From the NCBI RefSeq assembly GCF_020360975.1, contig NW_025408686.1, positions 310,001 to 374,000 of the forward strand: a DNA stretch of 64,000 bases. The letters are read 5' to 3'. The DNA comes from Hirsutella rhossiliensis (taxonomy: Eukaryota > Ascomycota > Sordariomycetes > Hypocreales > Ophiocordycipitaceae). Every line of letters begins with the position of its first letter. The first letter of the stretch is position 1. The notes beneath the pieces were generated by a model. The model did not search any database and had not been told where the DNA came from. It worked only from the letters and a program-made list of their open reading frames with translations. The position numbers were made by a program, and so were the translations under genes. Positions 1 through 11,655 of this stretch are shown here, piece after piece.

Positions 1-246
1 TAATGTCCCTTTAACTACCAAGCTTTTTACCGGTTTTTCCCCTCCTTTCTAGCCGTTGCTAGCATATCCGTCTTATCTATCGCTACCTCTATAGGAAGCT
101 ATCGCTACTTATGCCCCTACCCTCCTTTCTGCACCTCTTTTTAGCTCCTTCTTCCTTTTTCTATACTAGGTGTTTTTTAGCTTCCTTAGTCCCTCTTACT
201 AAGGGATATCTTCGAGAACTACGAAATCAGGCCACGCTTTGCGATA
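1..246 (-). repeat. Copia LTR, left copy (3' LTR of the element)
   Basis: This stretch aligns without gaps to 5782-6027. Differences are largely G/A and C/T, as RIP would give. Both copies end at gcgata, after which the sequences diverge completely. The true left end may lie just outside the window. Confidence 0.85.
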
Positions 247-619
247 TACCCCCTTAGCTATAGCCTGCCCTTATAGTAAGGGTATAGCTAATACGGCTTC
301 GGGCTAGTAAGCGTATAAAGGAGGTTCTTAGCTCTATACTTCTCCCTTTACTTAAGGAAAGCAGGGGCCCTTTTAGGTCCCTAGGCTCTTTTAGACCTAC
401 TTAAGGAAAAGGGGCCTAAAAAGGGGAAAGTCCTATAAGAAAGGGGGGCCTTCTTAGAAGGGAAAAAACCTAATTAAATAGGGGGCCCTTTAAAGGGAAA
501 AACCTCTTCCTTTTCTTCGGCTATAGACGTTACCTTCTCGTATATACTATTAGCTCCTCTCGTAGACTCTTAAGGCGGGCTTCTAAGGATAGCTTTTCTC
601 GAACGTCTTCTAGCCTAAT

Positions 620-2340
620 TTACTATAAAAAGACAGCTAGCTTCTACTTTAGTAGGAGCTTCGTAAGACCGTTAGCTTTTATTAATACTATTAGAACCTA
701 ACGGACGGAAATAAGTCCCCTTTAGACCTCTTAGCGTAACTAATACTAGTAGATATCGATATACCGTAGCTATATCGATAACTTACTATTTTCTATAAGA
801 ATTCGTATAGTCTATATATTATCGTATTATATAGCTAACGGGGTCGGAATTTATAGTCGTAGAGAAATAAGTAGCCGGCTAAGGAAAATCGCTTCCTTTA
901 ACGCTTCTAAAAGAGCTAGTAGCTCTGCCTCCGTACTAGAAGTTATAACGGTAGCTTGCTTTAAAGCTTTCTAAGCAATAGTTCCTTTAAAAAGGGATAT
1001 AATATACCCCTATAAGCTCTTTCTATCTAAAGAATTGTCTATAAAGGACGAATCGCTCGAATAAAGGAAGATTTCGGTAGCTTATTTCTTCCTTTCTAGC
1101 TCTCCTAGGCATAGACTATATAATCTCGTTAAATAGAGATAAAGGATAGCTCTGTCTACTACTTCTTAATGCCTAGGGCTAGGATTCTAGTTATACCTAG
1201 CTAGCTAGGAGACCGTAAAAGAGATATCCGGTCTAGTAGAAATAGCTAAAAAAAGCAGGGAGCCTACCTTCTATTAGTATTAGTATTTCTCTTGCTCCCT
1301 AGCTTAAAAGGACGGATTACGTAAAAGCTCTTCGTCTAATATAGGCGTAGAGGGAAGCTTCTTATCGAGGGAATTAAGGAGGAATTTATAAGCGACCTTA
1401 TCGATATAGGCGTCCTAGGTAAGCTAGATAGTCCGTTAGGACCTATTCTAAAGGATTCTTATCCCTAGGAACTACTTTAGCTCCCCTTACCTAGTTATCT
1501 TATACCTTTATTATAGGCCTCGTATAGCCTCCCTAGTAGCAGCCTCTTCCTCTTTTAGGTAGGCCTATATAATATCGTCGACGTAAAAGAAGACCGTGAC
1601 TTTACCCTTCTATATTATATACGGTTCCTAAGGGACTTTCGTAAAGCCTAGGGCTTCGAGGGAACTTATTAAATGCTATTGCTAAAGAAGGGGTGATCTT
1701 CGTAGTCCGTATAGAGCTTTCCTAAGCCGTAGAACCTTTCCTAGCTATTAGAAACTAGGAGGAAGTCGTATATAGATAACTTCTCCTTCCTCGAGAGGGC
1801 AGTTAATAAAGGCGTTAACTATATCTATCTAATCGAGCTCGAGGTCGAATTCTGCTACTATAGCTATAAGGGTCCGAAAAGATATCCCTGCTAGGGTAGT
1901 TGCCCTAGTAGGTAAATCCCCTTTTTCCTACTAGTTCCTATAGATAACTAGCCGGGCCTTATACTTTTAAAGGAAGCCGTGTTTATTAGTCTTATAGATA
2001 AAGACCTACTTATAGCTAAGGACCTATTTTCCTCTTGCCTTTTCCTTAAGGACCTCTTTAAAAGACCCTATCTCTTCGTATAAGGCTAGGTGGTCTTTCT
2101 AGGCCTAGAAAAACTAGTCTCTAAAGGGGTGTCTTTCTAGCTGCTTTTAGTTTACTAGTAGGTCCGGGAGGTCTTTTTTATATACCTTCCTTGCTAATAG
2201 TGGCTTAAAAAGCCGGCCTACTATAAACGCTCTATAGGAACCGTCTTCTATTAGCGTTAGGTAGAAGTCGGAAAAACGATCGAAATAAGGGAGAGGTTAG
2301 TCTTCTTTCGTATCGGGCCCTATACCTTCCTTTGCTTCTC
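620..2340 (-). pseudogene. Copia reverse transcriptase-RNase H, broken
   Basis: The minus-strand frame gives the copia RT catalytic block FFYVDDI (1571-1591), followed by an acidic stretch. Further on come a TRPDISF-like block and a VVDRAILYL-like block (about 1230-1130), and finally a TSSTEAELLAL-like RNase H end (about 960-905). These match the order in Ty1/copia polyproteins. In-frame TAG and TAA codons replace Trp and Gln. The catalytic Asp pair survives because its codons contain no CpA or TpG. Confidence 0.82.
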
Positions 2341-2699
2341 GAAGCAGGGATAAAAAGGCAGCCGGGTAATCCTTTAAGAGAGGTGCCTTTCCTACCCCCT
2401 TAGGGGTCGAGATAGGAAGACTAACTAAAAAAGCTGCTTTTAGATCTTCTTCTTACGTAGGAGGAGGCGTAGGTAGGTAGGCGTATTCTAGCTCTACCGC
2501 CTTCCTATAGTCTCCTTCTTCGTCTAGATTATCTAATCTAGTAGCTTCCTCTTCTTTAAAGTTAGCGTTATCCTCGACTACTTCGACGTCGGTTTCTTCT
2601 TTTATTTCCTTATCTAGGACCTCTTCTTAAGACTATTAGGAAGGGGGGATTTAGATCTTCTAAATTAGCTAACGTTAAGAGAGTAAGAGGGGCTATTAA

Positions 2700-3560
2700 T
2701 CCCTCTTTCTATCGAAAAAGCTAGATTTATCGAAAATTATATCCCTAGTCGAAATAACCTTCCGTAGAAGAGGAATCTAGATCTAGAAGATATTCGTAGA
2801 ATTATACCTAACGAGGTAACTAATAAAGGCTCTAGGATTAAGCTTTCTTTTCTTCTTCCTTTTTAGCTATATATCGGCAGTTATTATATATGCCTTATAG
2901 CCGTAGGCACGAAGGTAGGCTAGCGAGGCCCTCTTCCTTATAAAGAGCTCGAGGGGGGATTTCTAGTCTATTCCTTAGGTCTTAAAAAGGGTCTCTAGGT
3001 CCCTATAGTCCCTTAGTCCCCTTAGGGTCCGGTTCCGAAGGTAATAGGCGGTCTTAACGACTTCCCTCTAAAGGTCGTATAGAAGCTTTATAGTAAGTCT
3101 TATCGTATAGGCCCTTTCTATTATAGCACCCCCTGATCTTTCTACCCCTCCGGTCTAGGCCTAGGTATTCGGTGCTAATAGGAGGGGTAAAATGCCCCTT
3201 TTTCGAAGCTAATTTAAGATATCCTTCGTAAATAGCTCTCCGTTAGACCGTATCTTCTTTACCTTATAGCTAAAGTAGGATTTTATCTAGTTAACGAAGT
3301 CCCGGAGGGCAGACTAGTTATACTTACTTAGGTAGGTCCGTAAGAAATAGGGGAAAACTATCCTTAAAAAAGCGTCTATAAAAAACATTACCCTAACGAA
3401 GCTTTCCTAATCCCTAGAGACGTCGGTCTAGTCGACCTAAATTTCCTTATACGGCTAGTCCGGCCGTATTAGGGTCCGTCTAGAAATTCGTCTCCTAGTC
3501 TTTCCTTAGCCGTAGTGTTTGCATTCGGCGGTCTTTAGGCCCCTTATTCGTACGCCTTAT
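2700..3560 (-). pseudogene. Copia integrase core, broken
   Basis: The minus frame runs from the end of a zinc-binding block (near 3525) through an SRRTLIRPD-like segment, a FFIDAFLR segment, an SNGELF segment (DNGxxF in the family) and a GGVERSGG segment, to an FDxSSFFD-type end near 2710. This is the D-D-E integrase layout of copia elements. At least five TAG stops fall where the family has conserved Trp. Otherwise the frame stays open for most of its length. Confidence 0.8.
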
Positions 3561-5781
3561 TATTGACCTAGCTTATATAAAGCTAGGGGGCCCGGGTAAC
3601 TAAGTCGTGCGTGCTAAAGAATGCCGTCTCCTTAGGCTGCTAAAAGAGGGTCCTTTATAGTAGACCTATTCCTCCTAGCAGGGAAAGCTAACTTCTCGAG
3701 AGGTTCCTTCCTAAGGATAGGTCGGAATTCGAGAATAAATTAACCGAATTTCTCCTCGATAAGCTTAATAGTCTAATTCTTCTAGACTAGCCTTATAGGC
3801 TTAGACGTTATATCCTAGAAGATTCCTTCCTCTCGAAGAAGGCGGAAGGAAATTAAGCTCGTTAAAAATCGAGGGCAAAAAGCTACCCTTTTTCGTCGAA
3901 GAATTTATATAGATCCGTTAGGTAATTTTATCGTGAAATTCACCCTTCCGTATCCCTCTATCCGTACGGTTAATTCCCCGGCAATAAGGTATTCCCTCCG
4001 TGCCTTCTTAAAGGACCGGAATCGTAAGAGTATATTATAGATATCGAGGGAAGCAGGTTGGTCTTGCTAATCCGTAGGGAAGACGAATGCCGGATTTGCT
4101 ATACTAACGATTTTTCCTTGAATTTACGGCTCGAATAAGGGTAGCGGCGTTAGTTGCTATTTCTTAGTAACCCGAATCTCGTCTATCTTCTTCTATAACG
4201 AGGGGTCCTCCTTAAGAGACTATTATACTATTTCTCGTAGTCTCTTTAAAGGGTTAACTCCTTCTAGTCGGTTTTCCTTAAAGACCTGCTAGCAGTCTTC
4301 CAGCCGATAGGGCTTTTTATATGCTTAGTAGGTAGGTCGATTCCTCCTCGTACGTTGTTTCTTCGAGAAATCCTCGTCCCGGTCCGGAAGGTCTGCTTAA
4401 AAACCCCCCCTTTTTACCCCTTATTGCTAATTTTAACGAAGAGGTTCGATTTCGACTAGTTCCCTGATTTTTCGACTAACGGACTAAAAGGTCTATTAGG
4501 GGACTAGTCGGGCCGGTCTAACTAACGGGACCGGGGCCGGGCCCGGAGCAAGATACGGAGCCGGGACCGGGCCTAGGGCCGTAGCTGCAGTTAACGACGG
4601 CGTTAAGGCTCTCGAGGGAGGAGGAGCCGAAGGAGCAATAGCCGCAATAGCAGCAGCGGGGGCCGTAGCAATAGGGGCTGCAGCAGCTATAGGTCGAGCC
4701 GTCTAGGTCGAGTGCTAGCCCCGAAGGAATAAGACTGCTTGCTATTATACTCTAGCAGCCTCTTCGTCTAGTTCCCGGCTAGCTTCTCGAAAGATAGTTA
4801 AGTAACCGTTACTAATAGGCTTTATTAGTAGAGATATATCCCGTAGCCACTAGCTAGAAAGAGCTTCTATAAGGAAGTATTAGTTAGCTTCCTCGAGGAT
4901 TTCTTCCTACTTAGCTAGCCACGAAGAAGCTAGTAGGTTCCTAGTAGAAAAGGCTCCTAGGTAGGCCGTATAGGTCTTCCTAATACGGTTAGTTATATAA
5001 CCTCTCGAGGGAGCTATCGAGGTCTCGAGCTTTAAAAGCTACTGCCTAGGAGTCTCTTCCTCTTAAAGAGTAATTAGCTTTACGGTACTAACGGATTCCG
5101 TTATCGCTATACGTGTAGTAGTTAGTAGCTTTATCTCATAAAGGTATTCCTTACGGTAACTCTCGTAGTTACCTAAGGCAGTAGAAAAAGCTCTCTATTA
5201 TGCGGAGGTTAGCTCGGAGAAGAGGGAAGCTCCCTCTATAAAGTCCGTTGCCCTAGGACGAAGAGGGGGCTCGAGAGGGTCCTACTTATTAGAGAAGACT
5301 AAATTATAGATAGTCCTATCTACACGAGCCCGTAGCTCCTTTACCTACTTATCCTAATCTTAGGGCTTTATAAGAATCGTCCTACGGACCGTAGGGACGG
5401 TAGAGGAGTCGTTTTTCGATATTATTATGGGGGAAGGGTAGAAAAGTCGGTTAAAAATCGGCTTTTCTAGTAAGAGGGGTAAAAGGATATAAGAAGGTGC
5501 CTTTTATAGTAGCCGGAAGGTATAGGAATACTATTCCTCCCGGGCTTATAACTCTCGCGAAGAGAGATACGAGAAGTATATATAAAATGCATAAAGGTAA
5601 AATTAGAAGTAAGGGGTCGGATAGGTAGGGCAGAGGGATTTAATTCTTATAGGAGTAGTAATAAAGTTAGGGGAGTGATTATTATATTTTCTTAATTGTC
5701 TTTCTTTCCTCTATCTAACGCCCCTCTTTATACCCGTCTAGCATCTTAATTAATAAAAAAGATCCTGCTTAAAGAAGCTAC

Positions 5782-6027
5782 TAATATCCCTTTAACTACC
5801 GAGCTTTTTACTAGTTTTTCCCCTCCTTTCTAGCCGTTACCGGTATATCCGTCTTATCTATCGCTACCTCTATAGGAAGCTATCGCTACTTATGCCCCTA
5901 CCCTCCTTTCTATACCTCTTTTTAGCTCCTTCTTCCTTTTTCTATACCGGGTGTTTTTTAGCTTCCTTAGTCCCTCTTACTAAGGGATATCTCTAAGAAC
6001 TACGAAATTAGGCTATGCTTCGCGATA
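5782..6027 (-). repeat. Copia LTR, right copy (5' LTR of the element)
   Basis: Same length as the left LTR, with matching ends. From 6028 onward the sequence aligns to the inverted element A copy at 54.77 kb, so this LTR edge is an insertion point in element A. Confidence 0.87.
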
Positions 6028-8403
6028 ATTAAAGATATAAAAGATTAATATATAAAGTACTATAAATGCCTAAATAATAAGGAGTATTTAATTAAGTTTA
6101 CCGCTCTTAACTTTAACCTTAGTCGCTTTATATATAAATAAAGGTATATAACTAAAGTTATTAACTTTTTAGTAGGACTAAATAAAAGGGGACTTTATTA
6201 AGGAGCGTTCCTTTAAGACTATAAGGAAGGAAACTTAGTTATTTTTAATACTTAGAAAGAAGGATAGTACGCTAAACTCTATATATTCCTATAAGTATAG
6301 TAATAGTTTCTTTATATCTTCTAAGTTCCTTATAACTTTACTTATATACTAGTCCCTTATACTACTTAGTAAGAAGGGTAGGAATATAGCTACTTAGCCT
6401 TAATAATAATTTAATACTAAGTTAAAGGTATAGTTAAGCTATACCTTAAGATAATTAAGTAGCGATACTTAAAGGTTAAAGTAATTCTAAAGTAAAGGTA
6501 TAGGGTAATATAAGAAGCCTTATAAATAGATAAAATCTTATACTAAGACTAGTATTTCTTTAAGCTAGATAAAAAGATAAGTATAAAAAGCTATATTAAT
6601 AGGCTAATATATAGAATCTAAGCTATTATAACGAATAAACTTAATTATATATAAGCGATATTATAGGGTAGTAGAGTTTCTTAGTAGTTTAATAGCGGGG
6701 TTAAATAACTATAAAAGATACTATTTAATTAAGGTTTAATAACTTTCGGCGGAGTCTTTCTTATAAGGATTCCTAGGTATAAACGGATTTACTAATATAA
6801 CCGTATTATTCTAGGGGATTAAAAAAAATAAGACTTCTAGGAAGTCCTAGAAGTAGTTAACTTCTAAGATAGGCTTAGTAAATAGAAACTACTACTTTAA
6901 AAAGATATAGAACTAGCTTATATAATAAGGAGAGCGAGAAAAGAGCTAACTATACTAGCTACCCTTATAAAGTAACCTAACTTAATTACTTAAGCTATAC
7001 GCGGTTTCTTTATAAAACTCCTCCTTAAAAAGACCCTTAACTATCTAATCGCGCTAATAGGAATTAAGAATAAGCCTAGACCTTTATTACCTTAAGCGTT
7101 AACTAAATTAAGCTCCTTATTTAAACTAAGTAGCCTTTCCCTAAGTAACCTTAAGATAGGATCCCTACCTTAAAATCTATAAAGGAGAGAGCTAAGCGCT
7201 TTTACTAGTTCCTTTATCTATATAGAAATAATGCCTTTATTTTCCCTCTTAGATATATAGCTAATTAAGCTTACTCCTTACCTATTATTAACGACCCTTT
7301 TAAATATATAAAGGAGCGAAAGACTTATAACTATACCCCCGCTAATAGCTTAATAAGAAGCTAGTAAGGAAAAAGGGTAGATAGTATAGCTACTAACTCG
7401 TCTTAGGACTCTAAAATTACTAGGCGCTTAGTTAATTACCCTAAGGCTAAAGACTTTAGTAACGCTTATAGCGCGCCCTTTTACTTCTTAGAAATAAAGT
7501 ATAGTAATAGCCTCTCTAGCTATAGTCCTTATAAGGTTTATACTAAGCTTTAAACCCTCCTAAGTTAAAGGAGTTAAAAACCTAGGAATATATTAAAACT
7601 ATCGCTAGGATATTAACGACTATAATTCTATATATTTATATAGGACTATTAATAATATAATAACGACTAGTTTATAAGACTTTATAGCTTATTTAATCTA
7701 GCTATACCTAAAGCTATAGACTAGTAAAGATACTAACTACTTTATTTCCTTAACTCCTTTAAGAATAATAAGCGTAAATACTTAGGAGCGTATATAAGGG
7801 GTAGTAGATAATTATTTAAAAAAGGAAGTACGTAAGTAAAGATAGAAAAGAGCTAAATAAGTAGCTTATAGGTAAAGGGAGGAATAAATAATATAAAAGG
7901 AAAGGATTATAGTAAAGGAGAAAAGTTCTATTAACGGTTTATTTACTTACTTATATACTTAGGAAGAAAGCCTTACTTATTATTATCGCGCCCTTTCTAT
8001 TAGTATCTTAGGTCGGAAAGTCGCTAGGGAGGAGTTTAATAAGTAAGATCGTACCCTTATAGATATTAGCCCGTTAAAGGGATAAGACCCTTAGTACTCC
8101 CCTTTTAACTTACTTCTAAGTATACTTAAAGGCGTTATAAAGACCTTAATTATTTAATTAAGTATCTTCCTTAATTATAGTTAATCTAAATTTTTATTTT
8201 TCCCCTTTAAAGTAGAGCCCGCTAGTTACGCGACTCTAGTAAAGATAAAGAGGTATAGAGTAAAGAAATCTCTAAGACTTATATTTATAACCTAAGGCCC
8301 TTAAAGCTATATATAGGACCGATAATTAAATAATTATATAGTTAATTGCTCTATTAATCCTTAGCTATATACTATATATACTTAAGGTATATACCCTTAT
8401 CCC
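6028..8403 (+). repeat. Element A, left copy: dispersed repeat with an unidentified decayed coding frame
   Basis: It is the inverted counterpart of 52378-54765, collinear over about 2.4 kb. On the plus strand one frame stays interpretable from about 6040 to 8060, if TAA/TAG codons are read as former Gln/Trp/Arg codons. It is Lys/Arg-rich toward the end, which reads like RKYVSKDRKELNKQL followed by a KALLIIIAPFLLVS string. About 340 bp of non-coding sequence follow before the shared terminus near 8403. I do not recognise the protein family. A DNA transposon or an accessory gene of a larger element are both possible. Its upstream part is cut off by the copia insertion at 6027. Confidence 0.7.
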
Positions 8404-11400
8404 TATTAAAGTAGCGGGCGCTCTTAAGAGGCTAAAGGGCGTTATAAGCTACTTAAATAAGCTATAGCGTATATAGAACGCTATCTTTTACTTATTACCC
8501 TTTAAGATCTATACCTTATAGAACGCCTATTTTATATTTAGCTTTATAAACTACTTTACCTTTAAGAGGTTATAGAGCGTATCTAAGATTAAAGGTAAAG
8601 GGTAGCGGTCTAGGTTTATAATTACGTTTAAAGCCCTATAGTTATAATAGAACTATATCCCGCCCTTTAGTTTATATATAAATAAGACTAGCGCTCTTAC
8701 TTTAAAGCTACTTACTTAAATAAAACCCTTATCTAAGAGGTCCCTTAGCGTCTTTTTTAGTACTAGTAGCTCTATATATAATATACTATATAGCGGTCTA
8801 AATAGTATAGGTAGTTCTTACCCCTTCTTATTAATATAAAGTACGATCTTATAGTTTACTCTTAGCTTATATAGGTTAAGCTTATCTACTTCTTAGGACT
8901 TAAATAGTAGTAGAAGGTTATAGAAGCGCTCTAATATCTACTACTATAGCTTAGTAGTCGACTTTAGCTTTTTTATTTATAGGGCTTTATCGATATCCTC
9001 TAAGCTAACTATATAAACTACTACGTTAGCCGCTACCTAGCCTTCCTCCCGCTCTACCTATTATATAGTTCCTATAAAGATAGAGGCAAAGACTTCTTAG
9101 GCTAAGTATAAAGCTTATATACTTAGTCCTATACTTATAGAACTATCGTCGTAGTAGACCTATTATTATATAGGCCTAAACTATAGCTTCTTTTAATATA
9201 GAACTATAAGAATATACTTTTATATTCCTATTTTACTATTATAAAGAAATAATAGGTATAGGGAGGCTCTATAGAATAAGCTAGTAAAAAGAGGCTCTAT
9301 AATATAGTCTAAGGGAATAACCCTTAAAGATAAAGACCTCTACTAGATATCTATACCTTCCTTTAGGAAAAGCGGGTTAAGATAAGCCTATCTTAATAAA
9401 ATAAAATATATATAAATTATATAAGTTAATTATAAGTAGAACGGATACCCTATTACCTATTTTAGCTTAGCGGTTCTAAAGATATCCGCGATATAAAACT
9501 AGGTAGGGCATAGAATATTCTAGTTAACTCTATTACTTATACTAGAACCTATAGTCTTACGTTAACTATTACGTTATAATTAGACTACCTACTAAGTTAG
9601 GAAGATATACTATAGATAGAGCTTTTTAAGCACTATAGAATATACTAGAAAGCTAACTAATTAGTCTACTAGTAGGCGAGCAATAGTCTATAAAAGACTA
9701 AGGATTTCCTTAGGAGTAGTAGATAGAATAAGTAAGTTTATAAGTATCTTTTATAACGCTATTCTTTTAATATATTATTTAGCCCCTTATATACTCGTTA
9801 TAAATTCCGGACGAAATCCTACCCTATACTCCTTCGACCGATCTTTCCGCTTATATTATTAAGAACCTAATCCTACGCTTATTACTTATACCTTTTTATA
9901 AGAACTTAGTATAACTTTATATATAATAACTAGGGTTTCCTAAGGATTAAGGGAAACTTTAGTTAAGGGATTATATAAGCTACTATAAGCTTATAGTAGC
10001 CGTCGACCTTTATAGCTAGCTATATAATACCCTTAATTACTATACCTTTTATTGCGCCTAAGGTACCCTTTACTCGCCTTAAAGCGATCTTTTCTACTAG
10101 TACTTATATCTCTTATATAAGCGCCTCGTCGAATATAGCGTAGTACTAGTAGCCCTTATTTATAAGGGCGGCGATAGGTAAGGAGTTATTAATTATAACC
10201 TATATTAAAGTAGGCTCCTCTTTTATATAAGTAGATAATTCCTCTTTCTCTCTTATTAGTACTAGTAATTAGGGCTTTAAAGCCTATCTTTACTCTAGAG
10301 CTACTCTTTTTCCTCCGGGCCTAGGGGGGCGGAGTCCTCCTTATTATCTAAGGTAAGGAGTAGTTTTATCTTTACTACTTAAACCGCTATAGGCCGCTTA
10401 GCTAAAAGGAAGGGGTATTTTAGTATAAAGTATATAAATACGCCGTAATATAGGTAGCGGCCGTTAGCCTCCTTCTTTTTAATTTCCTTACTTATTACTT
10501 ACTTCGCCCGCTACTTAAAGTATAGGGCGGTATAGGGGGTAGCTAATAGCGTCTTCTTACTACGTTTAGCCCGGTCTATATAGGTAGCCGATATTAAAGT
10601 ATCCCTATTTATATTAATAGCCGGTTATTTATTTTATAGAGGGGCAGCAATTCTATCGCTATTATATAGCGTGCGCCTATAAAGCTTTTAGAAATATAAC
10701 GTCTACTTATAGCCCTATACTACCTTTATTAACTAGCTTATATACTTATTATAGTTAGTAGGTATAATTATAAAGATAAGTAGCTCTTATAGGGCTAGTA
10801 TAATCGAATTCTATAGCTATATAAGCTTCGCGCTATCTTCCTATACTATAGTCCCTACTATTTATAAGAGCGTCTCTTTAAAATTAAGGAGGAATTCGCT
10901 AAAGGTTTATCCGTCTCTTTACTTAAGGGTTTATAGCCTATCTTATACCTTCTCCTACTCTTATACGTTGCCGAACGTATATATAAGGTATTAAAAGAAG
11001 TCTTATAGGTTACGTCTACCCTTAGGGCCGCCCTTATCCTAGAATCTAAAGATCTACTATATCTAGGGCTTTAGTAGTATATAAAGGAGTAAATACTATA
11101 CTATATTATAATAGCTATTTAGGCCTTATTTCTCGTTAGTTATAAACTTTATTTATAGCTAGCTAAGAAAGAAGTAAAAGGACTCCGGCCTACTATCTTA
11201 AGTCGGCTAAGAGAGCGGCTTTTACGTCGGTAGTATCGCTACTATAACTAGCGGTATAGAGGTCGTAGGGGTTAAAGCTAGTCCTATAAATAGCTCCCTT
11301 AGTATAGCGAGAACCTTATCCTTCTCGCTAGCCGTCGCGCTTTTAATCGCTTTTAGGATAGCTATAATACTTCCTATCTATCTAGGGAAAGGCAGAGTAC

Positions 11401-11655
11401 TTCCTTAAGGAGGTAGCACCCTCTTTAAAAAGATATCTATTAAATCTATTAGTTAATAGCTTATACTATTACGGAGTAAGTAGAGGCGTATATATAGGTG
11501 CTATCTATAGGATAATATTAATAAGCTATATAGAGCTCTCCTATACGCGGCTAGCCTATATATATATATATAGGATCTAGCCTTTTATATATAACTATAT
11601 AGCTTAGGCTATAGCCTAAGCCTATAACCTATAATAGTTAAAGACTCTTATACTT
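8404..11655 (-). mobile_element. Ty3/gypsy fragment (5' LTR, gag, start of RT), truncated
   Basis: Most of it (8404-9185 and 9905-10620) aligns in the same orientation with 39600-41125, where a gypsy RT is readable. The left end stops inside the RT block before the APATF motif, at the element A terminus. The 10.65-11.45 kb part reads on minus as gag-like. The 11480-11655 part recurs at 35195-35370 and is probably LTR. The element is heavily RIP-mutated and has no intact frame. It contains about 720 bp (9185-9905) that are missing from the right-hand relative. Confidence 0.7.
11480..11655 (-). repeat. Probable LTR segment shared with 35195-35370
   Basis: A TA-rich stretch with an internal TA dinucleotide run and a distinctive palindrome-like run of agctta/taagct is repeated in the same orientation at 35195-35370. 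It adjoins the gag end of the minus-strand gypsy, consistent with an LTR. Confidence 0.55.

Larger units (their letters stand above)
1..6027 (-). mobile_element. Ty1/copia LTR retrotransposon, RIP-mutated
   Basis: Two near-identical terminal repeats of 246 bp bound an interior that reads, on the minus strand, as copia-order pol: integrase (about 3560-2700), then reverse transcriptase (about 2340-1150), then RNase H (about 1140-620). The copia-type catalytic motif FFYVDDI is intact at 1571-1591, and the RNase H end has an S-T-E-A-E-L-L-A-L string near 911-960. Gag should lie around 5700-4750, followed by an Ala/Pro-rich GC-rich spacer (about 4500-4720). Frames are interrupted mainly by TAG codons where the family has Trp, as expected if TGG became TAG. 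The element is not functional. It sits inside element A, so it is the younger insertion. The window begins at or inside the left LTR, so the left target duplication cannot be seen. Confidence 0.88.
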
